Shown here: positions 10,599-20,187 of the stretch, piece by piece | Layout: every line of letters starts with the position of its first letter | Position numbering within the stretch: position 1 is the first letter of the stretch | Source of the DNA: Burkholderiales bacterium | Lineage (GTDB): Bacteria; Pseudomonadota; Gammaproteobacteria; Burkholderiales; Burkholderiaceae_C | Assembly: GCA_016191525.1 (NCBI GenBank) | Contig: JACPOK010000031.1 | Coordinates: 1-64,000 of the forward strand | Direction: 5' to 3' | Length of the DNA: 64,000 nt | Notes under the pieces: generated by a model | Told to the model about the DNA's origin: nothing | Databases searched by the model: none | Seen by the model: the letters and a program-made list of their open reading frames with translations, nothing else | Made by a program: the position numbers and the translations under genes

Positions 10599-11428
10599 GG
10601 CCGCGGGCGCAGCCGCAGCGCGAAAAATTCCAGGATTTCGTCGCGCGCCGCCAGCGTCGGCTGGCCCGCCTCGTCGATCAGGTGCGCCGTCACCACGCTG
10701 TGCGGGCTGGCCACCACGTCGCGGAAAAACGGCGGCGTGTCGCGGCTGGCCGCGCTGTCGGGCAGCACCCGCGCGATGAAGCGCGGGCCCAGCGCGTTGG
10801 CGAAGGCAGCGAAGCGCTCGGCCCGGCACCATTTGTCGCCCTCGAACCGGTAAGCCAGCACGGTGAGGTCTTCGCGCTCCAGCCGCTCTTTCACCGCGGC
10901 AAGGTCACCGGCGGCAATGCCCGTCGCGGCCGGGTGCTCCAGCGGCAGGGTGGGCTGCGACAGCACGGGCGCCAATACCGCAGCCTCCAGCATCATGCTG
11001 AGCGCGAAGTTGCCGGTGAAGCACATGCCGATCGCGCCCACGCCGGGGCCGCCGCATTCGCCGTGCGCCAGCCGCGCCAGCGAACGCAGCCACTGCGTGA
11101 CGGGGCTGGCCTCGTCCGCGGCGAAAGCGCGGAACTCGGCGCTGGCGCAGGCGCGCCGGAACACGGCCACGCCTTCCTCCACCTGCGGCACTGCGCCGTC
11201 GCGGCCGAACAGCGAAGGCATGTACACCGTGAACCCGGCGTCGCGCACCCAGCGGCTGAACCGTGCGACGTGCGGGCTGATGCCCGGCATCTCAGTCATC
11301 ACGATGACGGCCGGGCCGGTGCCCGCCACGTGAACCACCCTGGTGACACCGTCCAGCGCCATCTGGCGGGGCTGGAAGTCCTGGAGCGGGTCGTCCGTGT
11401 TGAGGCTGTGTTGTGTCATGGCGGCCAT
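10595..11428 (-). CDS. Dienelactone hydrolase family protein
   Basis: VIVMTEMPGISPHVARFSRWVRDAGFTVYMPSLFG, GAIGMCFTGNFAL. Confidence 0.85.
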   Translation of the reverse strand: MAAMTQHSLNTDDPLQDFQPRQMALDGVTRVVHVAGTGPAVIVMTEMPGISPHVARFSRWVRDAGFTVYMPSLFGRDGAVPQVEEGVAVFRRACASAEFRAFAADEASPVTQWLRSLARLAHGECGGPGVGAIGMCFTGNFALSMMLEAAVLAPVLSQPTLPLEHPAATGIAAGDLAAVKERLEREDLTVLAYRFEGDKWCRAERFAAFANALGPRFIARVLPDSAASRDTPPFFRDVVASPHSVVTAHLIDEAGQPTLAARDEILEFFALRLRPRP

Positions 11429-11469
11429 TGGGCCCCGGGATGCGCTAGAGTGGCAGTGTCATTTTCGAC

Positions 11470-12468
11470 TTGTTTCAGGCGTTTTCAGCCATGCACGATT
11501 TCACCGTCCTGGTGCTGCCCGGTGCGTTCGCGACCAGCGTGGCCGCCACGCTCGACATGCTGGGTGCGGCCGCGTCGCTGGCGCCGCGCCTGAAGCTGGC
11601 AGCGCCGGCGTGGCGGGTGGTGTCGGCCGCGGGCGGCGCCGTGCCCCTGGGCAACGGCATGAGCGTGCAGGCCACGGCGCTGCCGGCGCGGCGGCGCGCT
11701 GACAGGTCCACCTGGATCATTCCCGGCCTGGGCACGGAAAGCGTCAAGGCCATCGCAGCGCGTCTGGCGCAGCCGGATTCGGCGCGCGCGGCCGCCGCCG
11801 TGAAGGCGCACCTTGCCGCGGGCGGCGCGGTGGCGGCGTCCTGCTCGGCGGTGTTCCTGCTGCAGGCCTGCGGCGCGCTGGCGGGCCGGCGCGTCACCAC
11901 CTCGTGGTGGCTGGCCGCGGAACTGCAGCGCCTGGAACCGGGCTGCGTGGTGGCGGCCGACCGCATGGTCTGCGTCGATGGGCCGGTTACCACCGCGGGC
12001 GCCGCCTTTGCGCAGGTGGACCTGATGCTGGCCCTGCTGCAGTCGCGCTTCGGCGTGCCGCTGGCGGACCTGGTCCGCCGGGTGCTGCTGGCCGATGCGC
12101 GCCAGGCCCAGACGCCCTACACGGTGCCCGCCATGATGTCCAGCGGCAACGCGCTGGTCGCGCGGTTGACCGCACATCTGGAATCGGCGCTGCCGCACCC
12201 GCCCAGCGTGGCCGCGCTGGCTAAAAAGTTCGCCATGTCCGAGCGCACGCTGGCGCGCCACGTACGCGCCGCCACCGGCATGACGCCGCTGGCCCTGCTG
12301 CAGGGCGTGCGGCTCAACCGTGCGCGCATGCTGATCGAAACCACGCGCCTGAACATCGAGCAGGTCGCCGCGCAGGTGGGCTATGAAGACGCCACCGCGC
12401 TGCGCCGCCTGATGCGAAGGCTGGCCGGCGCCAACCCCGGCAGGTTCCGGGCCCAGGTGGCCGCGTGA
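11470..12468 (+). CDS. GlxA-family (DJ-1/PfpI + AraC HTH) transcriptional regulator
   Basis: N-terminal amidotransferase-like domain, C-terminal AraC HTH (MSERTLARHVRAATGMTPLALLQGVRLNRARMLIE). Confidence 0.9.
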   Translation: MFQAFSAMHDFTVLVLPGAFATSVAATLDMLGAAASLAPRLKLAAPAWRVVSAAGGAVPLGNGMSVQATALPARRRADRSTWIIPGLGTESVKAIAARLAQPDSARAAAAVKAHLAAGGAVAASCSAVFLLQACGALAGRRVTTSWWLAAELQRLEPGCVVAADRMVCVDGPVTTAGAAFAQVDLMLALLQSRFGVPLADLVRRVLLADARQAQTPYTVPAMMSSGNALVARLTAHLESALPHPPSVAALAKKFAMSERTLARHVRAATGMTPLALLQGVRLNRARMLIETTRLNIEQVAAQVGYEDATALRRLMRRLAGANPGRFRAQVAA

Positions 12469-12553
12469 GGGCGGCTGGCGTCTGTCCCGATTGACGCCGC
12501 GCGGGCACGGCCTGTACGCTCGCAGCGCCGTATCCCCCAAGCCAGGAGACAAC

Positions 12554-13525
12554 ATGCGTTCGCTGTACAAATTCACCCTGGGCCTCGCCGTGCTCTGCAG
12601 CATGCTTGCCATGCCCGCGGCCGCCCAGTCCGACTACCCGAACCGGCCCATCAAGTGGGTGGTGGGCTACCCGCCGGGGGGCACCACCGACCTGCTGGCG
12701 CGCCTGATGGGGCAGTGGCTGTCACAGCGCCTCGGCCAGCAGGTGCTGATCGAGAACCGCGCGGGCGGCGGCAACAACATCGGCACCGAGTTTGCCATCC
12801 GCTCCGCGCCCGACGGCTACACCATGTACCTGGTGAACCCGGCCAACGCCATCAACGCCACCCTGTATCCCAAGCTGAACTTCAACTTCCTGGACGACAT
12901 GGCGCCCGTGGCGGGCATCGTGCGGGTGCCCAACGTGATGACCGTGACGAAGAACTTTCCCGCGAAAACCGTGGCGGAATTCATCGACTACGGCAAGAAG
13001 AACCCCGACAAGATCAACATGGCGTCGTCAGGCTCGGGCACTTCGGTGCACCTCTCGGGCGAGCTGTTCAAGGCCATGAGCGGCGTGAACATGCGCCACG
13101 TGCCTTACCGCGGCGCGGGCCCCGCCACCACCGACCTGATCGGCGGCCAGGTGGACGTGATCTTCGACAACATGCCTTCCATGATCGCGCACATCCGTGG
13201 CGGCACGGTGCGCGCGCTGGGCGTCACCAGCGCGCAGCGCTCGCCGGCGCTGCCCGATGTGCCCACGGTGGCTGAAACGGTGCCCGGCTACGAGGCCAGC
13301 GCCTGGTTCGGCGCCGGCATGCCCAAGGGCTCACCGGCCGCCGCCATCGCCAGGATCAATCGCGAAATCAACGCCGCGCTGGCCGACCCCGCCATGAGGG
13401 CCAAGCTGGCCGACCTGGGCGGCGTGCCCATTCCCGGCACGCCCGAGCAGTTCTGGGAACTGCACCGCATGGAAACCGAGAAGTGGGCGAAGATCGTCCA
13501 GTCATCGGGGGCGAAGGCGGAGTGA
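12554..13525 (+). CDS. Tripartite tricarboxylate transporter (Bug/TctC) substrate-binding protein
   Basis: YPNRPIKWVVGYPPGGTTDLLARLM...VIENRAGGGNNIG signature. Confidence 0.93.
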   Translation: MRSLYKFTLGLAVLCSMLAMPAAAQSDYPNRPIKWVVGYPPGGTTDLLARLMGQWLSQRLGQQVLIENRAGGGNNIGTEFAIRSAPDGYTMYLVNPANAINATLYPKLNFNFLDDMAPVAGIVRVPNVMTVTKNFPAKTVAEFIDYGKKNPDKINMASSGSGTSVHLSGELFKAMSGVNMRHVPYRGAGPATTDLIGGQVDVIFDNMPSMIAHIRGGTVRALGVTSAQRSPALPDVPTVAETVPGYEASAWFGAGMPKGSPAAAIARINREINAALADPAMRAKLADLGGVPIPGTPEQFWELHRMETEKWAKIVQSSGAKAE

Positions 13526-13529
13526 GGCG

Positions 13530-13925
13530 TCAGGCCGGTTCGTTTGGCCGCTGGATCAGCTCGATCTTGTAGCCGTCCGGGTCGGTGACGAAGGCGATCA
13601 CCGTGTCGCCGCCCTTGACCGGCCCGGCTTCACGTGTGACGTTGCCGCCGCCCGCGCGGATGCGGTCGCAGGCGCCGTACACGTCGGGCACACCCAGGGC
13701 GATGTGGCCGTAGGCCGTGCCCAGTTCGTACTTGTCCACGCCGTGGTTGTAGGTGAGCTCGATCTCCGCGTGGCCCGGGTTGGTGCCGTAGCCCACGAAG
13801 GCCAGCGAGTACTTCTGCTCGGGCCGCTCGGTGGTGCGCAACAGCGTCATGCCCAGGATGCGGGTATAGAAATCGATGGACCGCTGCAGGTCACCGACGC
13901 GAAGCATGGTGTGGAGAAGTCTCAT
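13530..13925 (-). CDS. gloA: Lactoylglutathione lyase (glyoxalase I)
   Basis: [47 protein letters not shown]. Confidence 0.95.
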   Translation of the reverse strand: MRLLHTMLRVGDLQRSIDFYTRILGMTLLRTTERPEQKYSLAFVGYGTNPGHAEIELTYNHGVDKYELGTAYGHIALGVPDVYGACDRIRAGGGNVTREAGPVKGGDTVIAFVTDPDGYKIELIQRPNEPA

Positions 13926-13969
13926 GGCGCGATTATCACCATAATGCCAAATCATTTCAGGAGCCGCGC

Positions 13970-14611
13970 ATGTACCGCCTTCACTGCTTCGCCCAGTCCG
14001 GAAACAGCTACAAGGTCGCCTTCCTGCTGCGCGCGCTGGACCAGCCCTTCGAGATGGTGTTCGTGGATTTCATGAACGGCGCCACGCGCGAAGCGCCCTG
14101 GCGCGAAGCCGTCAACGAAATGGGCGAGGCACCCGTGCTGGAGGCCGACGGCAAGCGCATGACGCAGTCGGGCGCCATCATGACTTACCTGGCGCGCAAG
14201 CACGGAGCCTTTGGCGGCGCCACGCCAGACGAGCAGCAGGAAGTGCTGCGCTGGCTGCTGTTCGACAACCACAAGTTCACCAGCTTCTTTGCCAGCTACC
14301 GCTTCAATCGCTCATTCGGCCCGGCTGCACCAGACCCTGCGGTGATGGCGTGGCTCAAGGGCCGCATCGATGCGGCCTGGTCGATTGCCGACAAGCACCT
14401 GGCGGCCAGCCCCTTCATGGCGGGCAACGCCCCGACCATCGCCGACATCTCCCTGTCCGGCTACCTGTTCTACCCGATGGAGGAGAGCGGCTACGACATC
14501 CCGGCCAACTTCCCGCACATCGCCGCCTGGCTGGAACGGGTGAAAGCCATTCCCGGCTGGGTGGCGCCGTACGACCTGCTGCCGGGCGAACGCATCGCGC
14601 CTCGCTGGTAG
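13970..14611 (+). CDS. Glutathione S-transferase family protein
   Basis: N-terminal thioredoxin-like GST fold ([24 protein letters not shown]), C-terminal [14 protein letters not shown]. Confidence 0.9.
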   Translation: MYRLHCFAQSGNSYKVAFLLRALDQPFEMVFVDFMNGATREAPWREAVNEMGEAPVLEADGKRMTQSGAIMTYLARKHGAFGGATPDEQQEVLRWLLFDNHKFTSFFASYRFNRSFGPAAPDPAVMAWLKGRIDAAWSIADKHLAASPFMAGNAPTIADISLSGYLFYPMEESGYDIPANFPHIAAWLERVKAIPGWVAPYDLLPGERIAPRW

Positions 14612-14624
14612 AACAGCACCTGCG

Positions 14625-15701
14625 ATGGCCGCCCCTCCAATCCAGTCCGACGCGCTGTTCCGTGCGGCCGCCGACCAGGCTCCGCAAGTGATGTGGATCG
14701 TCAACACCAAGGGCGCGGTGACCTATCTCAACCAGGCCTGGTACGACCTCGTCGGCGGGGAGCCGCCGAAGTGGTACGGGCATGAGTGGACCGGGACGGT
14801 GCTTGAGGAGGATGTGGCCGAGATGCGCGCGCGCTGGCGGATGGCCAGCCAAAGCGGCGGCGTTTTCGAGGGAACGCGCCGCGTCAGGGCCGCCGATGGA
14901 AGCTTGCATGTGTTGTCTTACCGGGCCACGCCCGTGCGACAGCCGGATGGCGAGGTGACCTGCTGGGTGGGCATGGATGCCGACATCACCCAGCTGATGG
15001 CCACCGAAGCGGCACTGCGGTTCGCAAACCAGGAACTGGAGTCGTTTTCGTCATCCGTTTCGCACGACCTGCGCTCGCCCCTGGTCACGGTGCAGGGCTT
15101 CAGTGCCACGCTGCGTAAACACCTGGCGGGGAGCAAGGACACCAAGGTAAGGCACTATGTGGAGCGGATCAGCGATGGCGTCACGCACCTCGGGCGCCTG
15201 GTGGACGGGCTGCTGGTCCTCAGCCATCTGGCGCGTGCGAGGCTCGAAGCCGGAACGATCGACTTGAGCCGCGTCGCTGTCGACATCCTGGAGATGCACC
15301 GGCGCCAGGAACCCGCGCGCAACGTCGTGACCCATGTACAGCCGGGCCTGGAAGCCAACGCCGACGCCCGCCTGCTGGCGCTGCTGATGGAGAACCTGAT
15401 CGGCAACGCCTGGAAGTTCAGCGCGCAGACGGACCCGGCCCACATATGGCTCGAACTGGCCAGCGAGACCGCGGACGAGAAGGTCTTCGCCGTGCGCGAC
15501 AACGGGGCAGGCTTCGACATGGCGCTCGCCGGCCAGCTGTTCAGCCCTTTCTGCCGGTTTCACACCGCCGAGCAGTTTCCCGGCACCGGCATCGGCCTGG
15601 CCACTGTGCACCGCATCATCGCGCGCCATGGCGGGCGGACCTGGGCGCAGTCCGTGCCGGGCCAGGGCACCAGCATTTTCTTTTCGCTGCCGCGGCGTTA
15701 G
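14625..15701 (+). CDS. PAS-domain sensor histidine kinase
   Basis: PAS/PAC region, H-box FSSSVSHDLRSPLVTVQGFSATL, HATPase N and G boxes. Confidence 0.93.
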   Translation: MAAPPIQSDALFRAAADQAPQVMWIVNTKGAVTYLNQAWYDLVGGEPPKWYGHEWTGTVLEEDVAEMRARWRMASQSGGVFEGTRRVRAADGSLHVLSYRATPVRQPDGEVTCWVGMDADITQLMATEAALRFANQELESFSSSVSHDLRSPLVTVQGFSATLRKHLAGSKDTKVRHYVERISDGVTHLGRLVDGLLVLSHLARARLEAGTIDLSRVAVDILEMHRRQEPARNVVTHVQPGLEANADARLLALLMENLIGNAWKFSAQTDPAHIWLELASETADEKVFAVRDNGAGFDMALAGQLFSPFCRFHTAEQFPGTGIGLATVHRIIARHGGRTWAQSVPGQGTSIFFSLPRR

Positions 15702-15710
15702 GCAAGGCCC

Positions 15711-16604
15711 ATGGACCACAAATGGCTGGAAGACTTCATCGCGCTGGCGCGCGAGCGCAGCTTCTCGCGCGCGGCCGAAGCACGCCACGTGACGCAGCCG
15801 CAGTTCTCGCGCCGCATCCGCGCGCTGGAGCTGTGGGCCGGCGCCGACCTGGTGAACCGCGCCGTCGTCCCGCTGGCGCTCACGGCGGCGGGTGACGAAT
15901 TCCTGCCCGTGGCGCGGCGCGCCGTCGCCAGCCTGGGCGACGTGCGCTCGCGCATCGGCCAGTCGCCCGGCGGCATGGACTGGGTCACGCTGGCCACCGG
16001 CCGCACCCTGTCGCGCACCGCGGTGCCCGGCTGGCTGGCGCAGGTGAAGCAGGCGGCGGGCCCGTTCCGCCTGCGCATCGTCACCGGCTCGATCCACGAA
16101 GCGGCCACGGCGCTGGAGCAGGGCGGGGCCGACTTCATGCTCACGTTCACCCACCCGCGCCTGCCCATGCTGCTGGACGAGCAGCTGTTTGAAGGCGCCA
16201 CGCTGGGCACCGACGAACTTGTCTGTGTCAGCGCGCCGCGCCCGGGCGGCAAGCCGCAGCACGCGCTGCCCGGTTCATTGAAGAAACCGGTTCCCGTCCT
16301 CAGCTACTCGCCGGCGCTCGCGCTCAGCCAGATCCTGCTGGACGGCCTGGGCCGCAGCCCGCGCGAACTGCACCTGCACACGGTGACCGAATCGGACTTT
16401 GCCGAATCGCTGCACGAGCAGGCGCTGCGCGGCGTGGGCGCGGCGTGGCTGCCGCGCGGCCTGGTCGCCGCGGACCTCAAGGCCGGCCGGCTGGTGCCGG
16501 CGGGAGCGGATGGCGGCATCCGCTTCGAGATCCGCCTGTACCGCCCGCGCAGCCAGCGCAACGAGCTGGTGCGGCGCATCTGGGCGGCCAGCGCGCAAAC
16601 CTGA
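15711..16604 (+). CDS. LysR-family transcriptional regulator
   Basis: WLEDFIALARERSFSRAAEARHVTQPQFSRRIRALE HTH. Confidence 0.95.
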   Translation: MDHKWLEDFIALARERSFSRAAEARHVTQPQFSRRIRALELWAGADLVNRAVVPLALTAAGDEFLPVARRAVASLGDVRSRIGQSPGGMDWVTLATGRTLSRTAVPGWLAQVKQAAGPFRLRIVTGSIHEAATALEQGGADFMLTFTHPRLPMLLDEQLFEGATLGTDELVCVSAPRPGGKPQHALPGSLKKPVPVLSYSPALALSQILLDGLGRSPRELHLHTVTESDFAESLHEQALRGVGAAWLPRGLVAADLKAGRLVPAGADGGIRFEIRLYRPRSQRNELVRRIWAASAQT

Positions 16605-16691
16605 AACCGGCAGTCGCATGCGCCCATGCGTGATGCGCATGGCCCGCGTGGAGCGCGTTCCTAGACTGGCACAACCAACCAGGAGCGCACC

Positions 16692-17699
16692 ATGTCTGAA
16701 TCGCCGGATACCCGCCGCCGCCTCGCGGCCCGCCTCATTTGCGCCGCCGCCGCGTCGCTGCTGCCGCTGTCCGCGGCATTCGCCCAGGCCTGGCCCGCCC
16801 TCAAGCCGATTTCGCTGGTGGTGGGTTACCCCGCCGGCGGCAGCGTCGACCTGGTGGCGCGCATCATCGCCGAGCCGCTGGCCAGGCGCCTGGGCACGCC
16901 GGTGATCGTGGAGAACGTGGGCGGCGCCGGCGGCACCATCGGCGCGCAGAAGGTGGTCAACGCCGCGCCCGACGGCTACACGCTGCTGCTCGGCTCGGGC
17001 AGCGAGGTGTCCATCGCGCGGCTGTTCAACAGCGCCGTCAAGTACAACGGCGAAACCGACCTGGCGCCCCTGGGCATGATCGGCACCACGCCGATGGTGT
17101 TCGTCGCCGGGCCGAAGATCGGCGTGAAAACCATCGAGGAGGCGCTGGCCAAATCCAGGCGCGAACCCAACCGCCTGAGCTTTGCTTCTTCCGGCGTGGG
17201 CACCCCGCTGCACGTGTCGGGTGAACTGATCAACCTGCTGTCCGGCACCACCTTCCGCCATGTGCCGTACCGCGGTGCCGCCCAGATGGTGCAGGACGTG
17301 CTGGGCAGCAACATCGAGTTCGGCGTGTTCGTGCTGTCGTCGGCGCTGCCGCACATCGAGGCCGGCAAGATGGTGGCCTTGGGTGTCACCACGCCCGCGC
17401 GCAACCGCGCGGCGCCCGACATTCCCGCGCTGGGCGAAAACCCGCGCCTGAAAGGCTACGACATGAATGTCTGGTTCGCCCTGTTCGCCCCGGCAAAACT
17501 GCCGGCGCCGATGGCGGCGCGCCTGAACCGGGAACTGAATGAGGTTCTGCGCGACAAGGAGGTCTGGCAGAAGCTGCAGAAGGCCGGCATCAGCAACGAA
17601 GGCGGCACGCCGCAGGCGCTCACCGCCTTCATCAAGGGCGAAACCCAGCGCGTGCGCAGCGTGGTGAACAAGGCCGTGGCCACGGGCTCCGCTTCGTGA
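16692..17699 (+). CDS. Bug/TctC-family substrate-binding protein
   Basis: LKPISLVVGYPAGGSVDLVARIIAEPLARRLGTPVIVENVGGAGGTIG. Confidence 0.93.
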   Translation: MSESPDTRRRLAARLICAAAASLLPLSAAFAQAWPALKPISLVVGYPAGGSVDLVARIIAEPLARRLGTPVIVENVGGAGGTIGAQKVVNAAPDGYTLLLGSGSEVSIARLFNSAVKYNGETDLAPLGMIGTTPMVFVAGPKIGVKTIEEALAKSRREPNRLSFASSGVGTPLHVSGELINLLSGTTFRHVPYRGAAQMVQDVLGSNIEFGVFVLSSALPHIEAGKMVALGVTTPARNRAAPDIPALGENPRLKGYDMNVWFALFAPAKLPAPMAARLNRELNEVLRDKEVWQKLQKAGISNEGGTPQALTAFIKGETQRVRSVVNKAVATGSAS

Positions 17700-18667
17700 G
17701 CGTGGCGGCGCCGCACCCGGTACAGATCGCGCCGCCCGGCTTGTCCCGCTGGGCGCACTCCGCAACCGGCGTGGACCATGTGCAGGAACGCGCCGGCGCG
17801 CAGCCGGGTCCCGAAGTGCTGGTCACCGCGCTGGTCCATGGCAACGAATACTCCGGCGCAATGGCGCTGGACGCCTTCCTGCGCACAGGCCTGGTTCCGC
17901 GGCGCGGCCGCATCACCGCCGCGTTCTGCAACACCGCCGCCTTTGCGCGGTTTGATTCCGGCCAACCCGATGCATCGCGCTTTGTGGACGAGGATTTCAA
18001 CAGGGTGTGGTCGGCGCGCTCGCTGGATAGTGAGCGGGCCAGCCAGGAATTGCTGCGGGCCCGCGAGCTCAGGCCCTTCGTCGACCGCGCCACTCACCTG
18101 CTCGACCTGCATTCCATGCACGAGCCTTGCGCGCCACTATTTGTCACCGGCATGCTGCCGCGCAATATCGCGTTCGCGCAGGCCCTGGGCACTCCGGTGC
18201 AGGCCGTGGTGGACGAGGGCCACGCCGATGGCGTGCGCATGCGCGACTACGGCCCGTTCGGCGAACCTGCGGGCTCGCGCATTGCGTTGCTGCTGGAGGC
18301 GGGCCAGCACTGGGAGCTGTCTTCGCTGCACGCCGCGCGGAACGTGCTGATGCGTTTCCTGGTGCAGGCCGGCGCGCTGGACCGGGCCGACGTTCCAACA
18401 GGTTGGCTTCTGCCGGACGCTCTGCCGCCGCCACCCATCCATGTGACACATCGTGTTGTCGCGCGCTCCATGGATTTCGAGTTCAGCCAGGACTTCCGTG
18501 GGGGCGAGACGATCCGGCGCAGCGGCACCGCCATAGCCAGCGATGCGGGTCAGCCCGTGGTCACCCCTTATGACGACTGCGTGCTGGTAATGCCTTCGGT
18601 GCGGCAGCTGCGCCCGGGCGTGACCACCGTGCGGCTGGGGCGCAGGCAGGGGCGCGTGTTGGGATAG
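17696..18667 (+). CDS. Succinylglutamate desuccinylase/aspartoacylase (M14-like) family protein
   Basis: VTALVHGNEYSGAMALDAFL zinc-site region, THLLDLHSMHEPC; GTG start overlaps the Bug stop. Confidence 0.8.
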   Translation: MSVAAPHPVQIAPPGLSRWAHSATGVDHVQERAGAQPGPEVLVTALVHGNEYSGAMALDAFLRTGLVPRRGRITAAFCNTAAFARFDSGQPDASRFVDEDFNRVWSARSLDSERASQELLRARELRPFVDRATHLLDLHSMHEPCAPLFVTGMLPRNIAFAQALGTPVQAVVDEGHADGVRMRDYGPFGEPAGSRIALLLEAGQHWELSSLHAARNVLMRFLVQAGALDRADVPTGWLLPDALPPPPIHVTHRVVARSMDFEFSQDFRGGETIRRSGTAIASDAGQPVVTPYDDCVLVMPSVRQLRPGVTTVRLGRRQGRVLG

Positions 18668-18699
18668 AGTCCGGCTAACACCCCTTGCCGGAGCTTCCC

Positions 18700-19161
18700 T
18701 TGACCGATACGCTTTCCGTACGCCCCATCGAGCAGCAGGATTTCGCGGCCTGGAAGCCGCTCTGGGACGGCTACAACGCCTTCTACGGCCGCTCGGGCGA
18801 CACCGCGCTGCCGGATGAAATTACCCAGGTCACCTGGAAGCGCTTTTTCGATCCGCAGGAGCCGGTGCACGCACTGGTGGCGGTGCAGGGCGGCGAAGTG
18901 CTGGGCATCACGCACTACCTGTATCACCGCAGCACCATCAATATCGAGAAGGTGATCTACCTGCAGGACCTGTTCACCGTGGAGGCCGCGCGCGGCAAGG
19001 GCGTGGGCCGCGCATTGATCCACGCGGTCTACAAGGAGGCCGCGGCGGCCGGCGCGCCGCGCGTCTACTGGAACACCTACAACACCAACCACACGGCGAT
19101 GCGCCTGTATGACAGCGTGGCCGAGAAGACCGGCATCGTGGTCTACCGCAAGATGTTCTGA
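18700..19161 (+). CDS. GNAT-family N-acetyltransferase
   Basis: YLQDLFTVEAARGKGVGRALIHAVYKEAAAAGAPRVYWNT acetyl-CoA site. Confidence 0.88.
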   Translation: MTDTLSVRPIEQQDFAAWKPLWDGYNAFYGRSGDTALPDEITQVTWKRFFDPQEPVHALVAVQGGEVLGITHYLYHRSTINIEKVIYLQDLFTVEAARGKGVGRALIHAVYKEAAAAGAPRVYWNTYNTNHTAMRLYDSVAEKTGIVVYRKMF

Positions 19162-19164
19162 GCC

Positions 19165-20094
19165 ATGGAAATCCGTCAGTTCCGCTACTTCGTGCGCATC
19201 GCGGACCTGGGCAGCTTCTCGCGCGCGGCGCAGGCCCTGCACATCGCGCAGCCGGCGCTGAGCCAGCAGGTCGCGCAGCTGGAAGAAGAACTCGGCCAGG
19301 CCCTGCTGACGCGCCTGCCGGGCGGCGTGAAGCTGACCGAGGCCGGGAGCGTGTTCTACCGCCACGCGCAGCGTCTGCTGCAGCAACTTGCCGAGGTGGA
19401 AGGTGCCGTCGCCCATGTGGCCGCCAACCCCAGCGGCAGCGTGCGCGTGGGCTTGCCGCAAAGCACGGCGTCGCACTACGCCTTGCCGCTGCTGGCCCAC
19501 CTGCGCGAGCACTTCCCCGGCATCGAGGTGGAGTTTTTCGACGAGCTCAGCGGCCACCTGCTGCACGGGCTGAACACCGGCCGGCTCGACATCGCCGTGC
19601 TGGTGAGCGACGACGACGCGGCGCTGCTGAACGCCGTGCCGCTGATGGACGAATCGCTGTTCCTGGTGTCACGCGCCGGCATGGCGCCGCCCGGCAAGAG
19701 CGTTTCGCTTAAACGCCTTGCCGCCTTGCCGCTGGCATTGCCGGGGCAGCAGCATGGCGTGCGCGCCATCATCGAGCACGCCGTTCATTCGCAGGGGCTG
19801 CGCCTGGCCAATGTGACGGTACTGGCCAACTCCATGAGCATCATGCGCGAGGCCATGCTGCAGGGCCTGGCGCATTGCGTCATGCCCTGGGCCGCCGTCG
19901 ATGGCGGGCTGGCGCGCGGCGAACTGGTGGCGCAGCCTTTCACGCCGGCGCTCAGGCGCCGCGTGCACGTCTGCACCGCACGTGACGCGCAACTGTCGCT
20001 GGCCGGGCAGGCCGTGTTCGAGTCGCTGCTGGCGCAGACCCGCATGCGCGTCAAGGCCGGGCAGTGGCAGGGTGTCGTGCTGCTGCCGCCATAA
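19165..20094 (+). CDS. LysR-family transcriptional regulator (Nac/Cbl-like)
   Basis: MEIRQFRYFVRIADLGSFSRAAQALHIAQPALSQQVAQLEEELG. Confidence 0.95.
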   Translation: MEIRQFRYFVRIADLGSFSRAAQALHIAQPALSQQVAQLEEELGQALLTRLPGGVKLTEAGSVFYRHAQRLLQQLAEVEGAVAHVAANPSGSVRVGLPQSTASHYALPLLAHLREHFPGIEVEFFDELSGHLLHGLNTGRLDIAVLVSDDDAALLNAVPLMDESLFLVSRAGMAPPGKSVSLKRLAALPLALPGQQHGVRAIIEHAVHSQGLRLANVTVLANSMSIMREAMLQGLAHCVMPWAAVDGGLARGELVAQPFTPALRRRVHVCTARDAQLSLAGQAVFESLLAQTRMRVKAGQWQGVVLLPP

Positions 20095-20187
20095 GCCGGC
20101 GCGATAGCGGCAGACGAATTCCGTATTTCCCGGCCGCCGCGCCGCTGCCTAGACTCCGCCGCATTACTACGTCGGCAGGAGACCGCA

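Noticed and set aside
16661-16675. tagactggcac-like motif as a sigma54 promoter before the Bug gene
   Set aside because: Lacks the downstream TTGC element at correct spacing; tagact is more likely part of a sigma70 -10 box.
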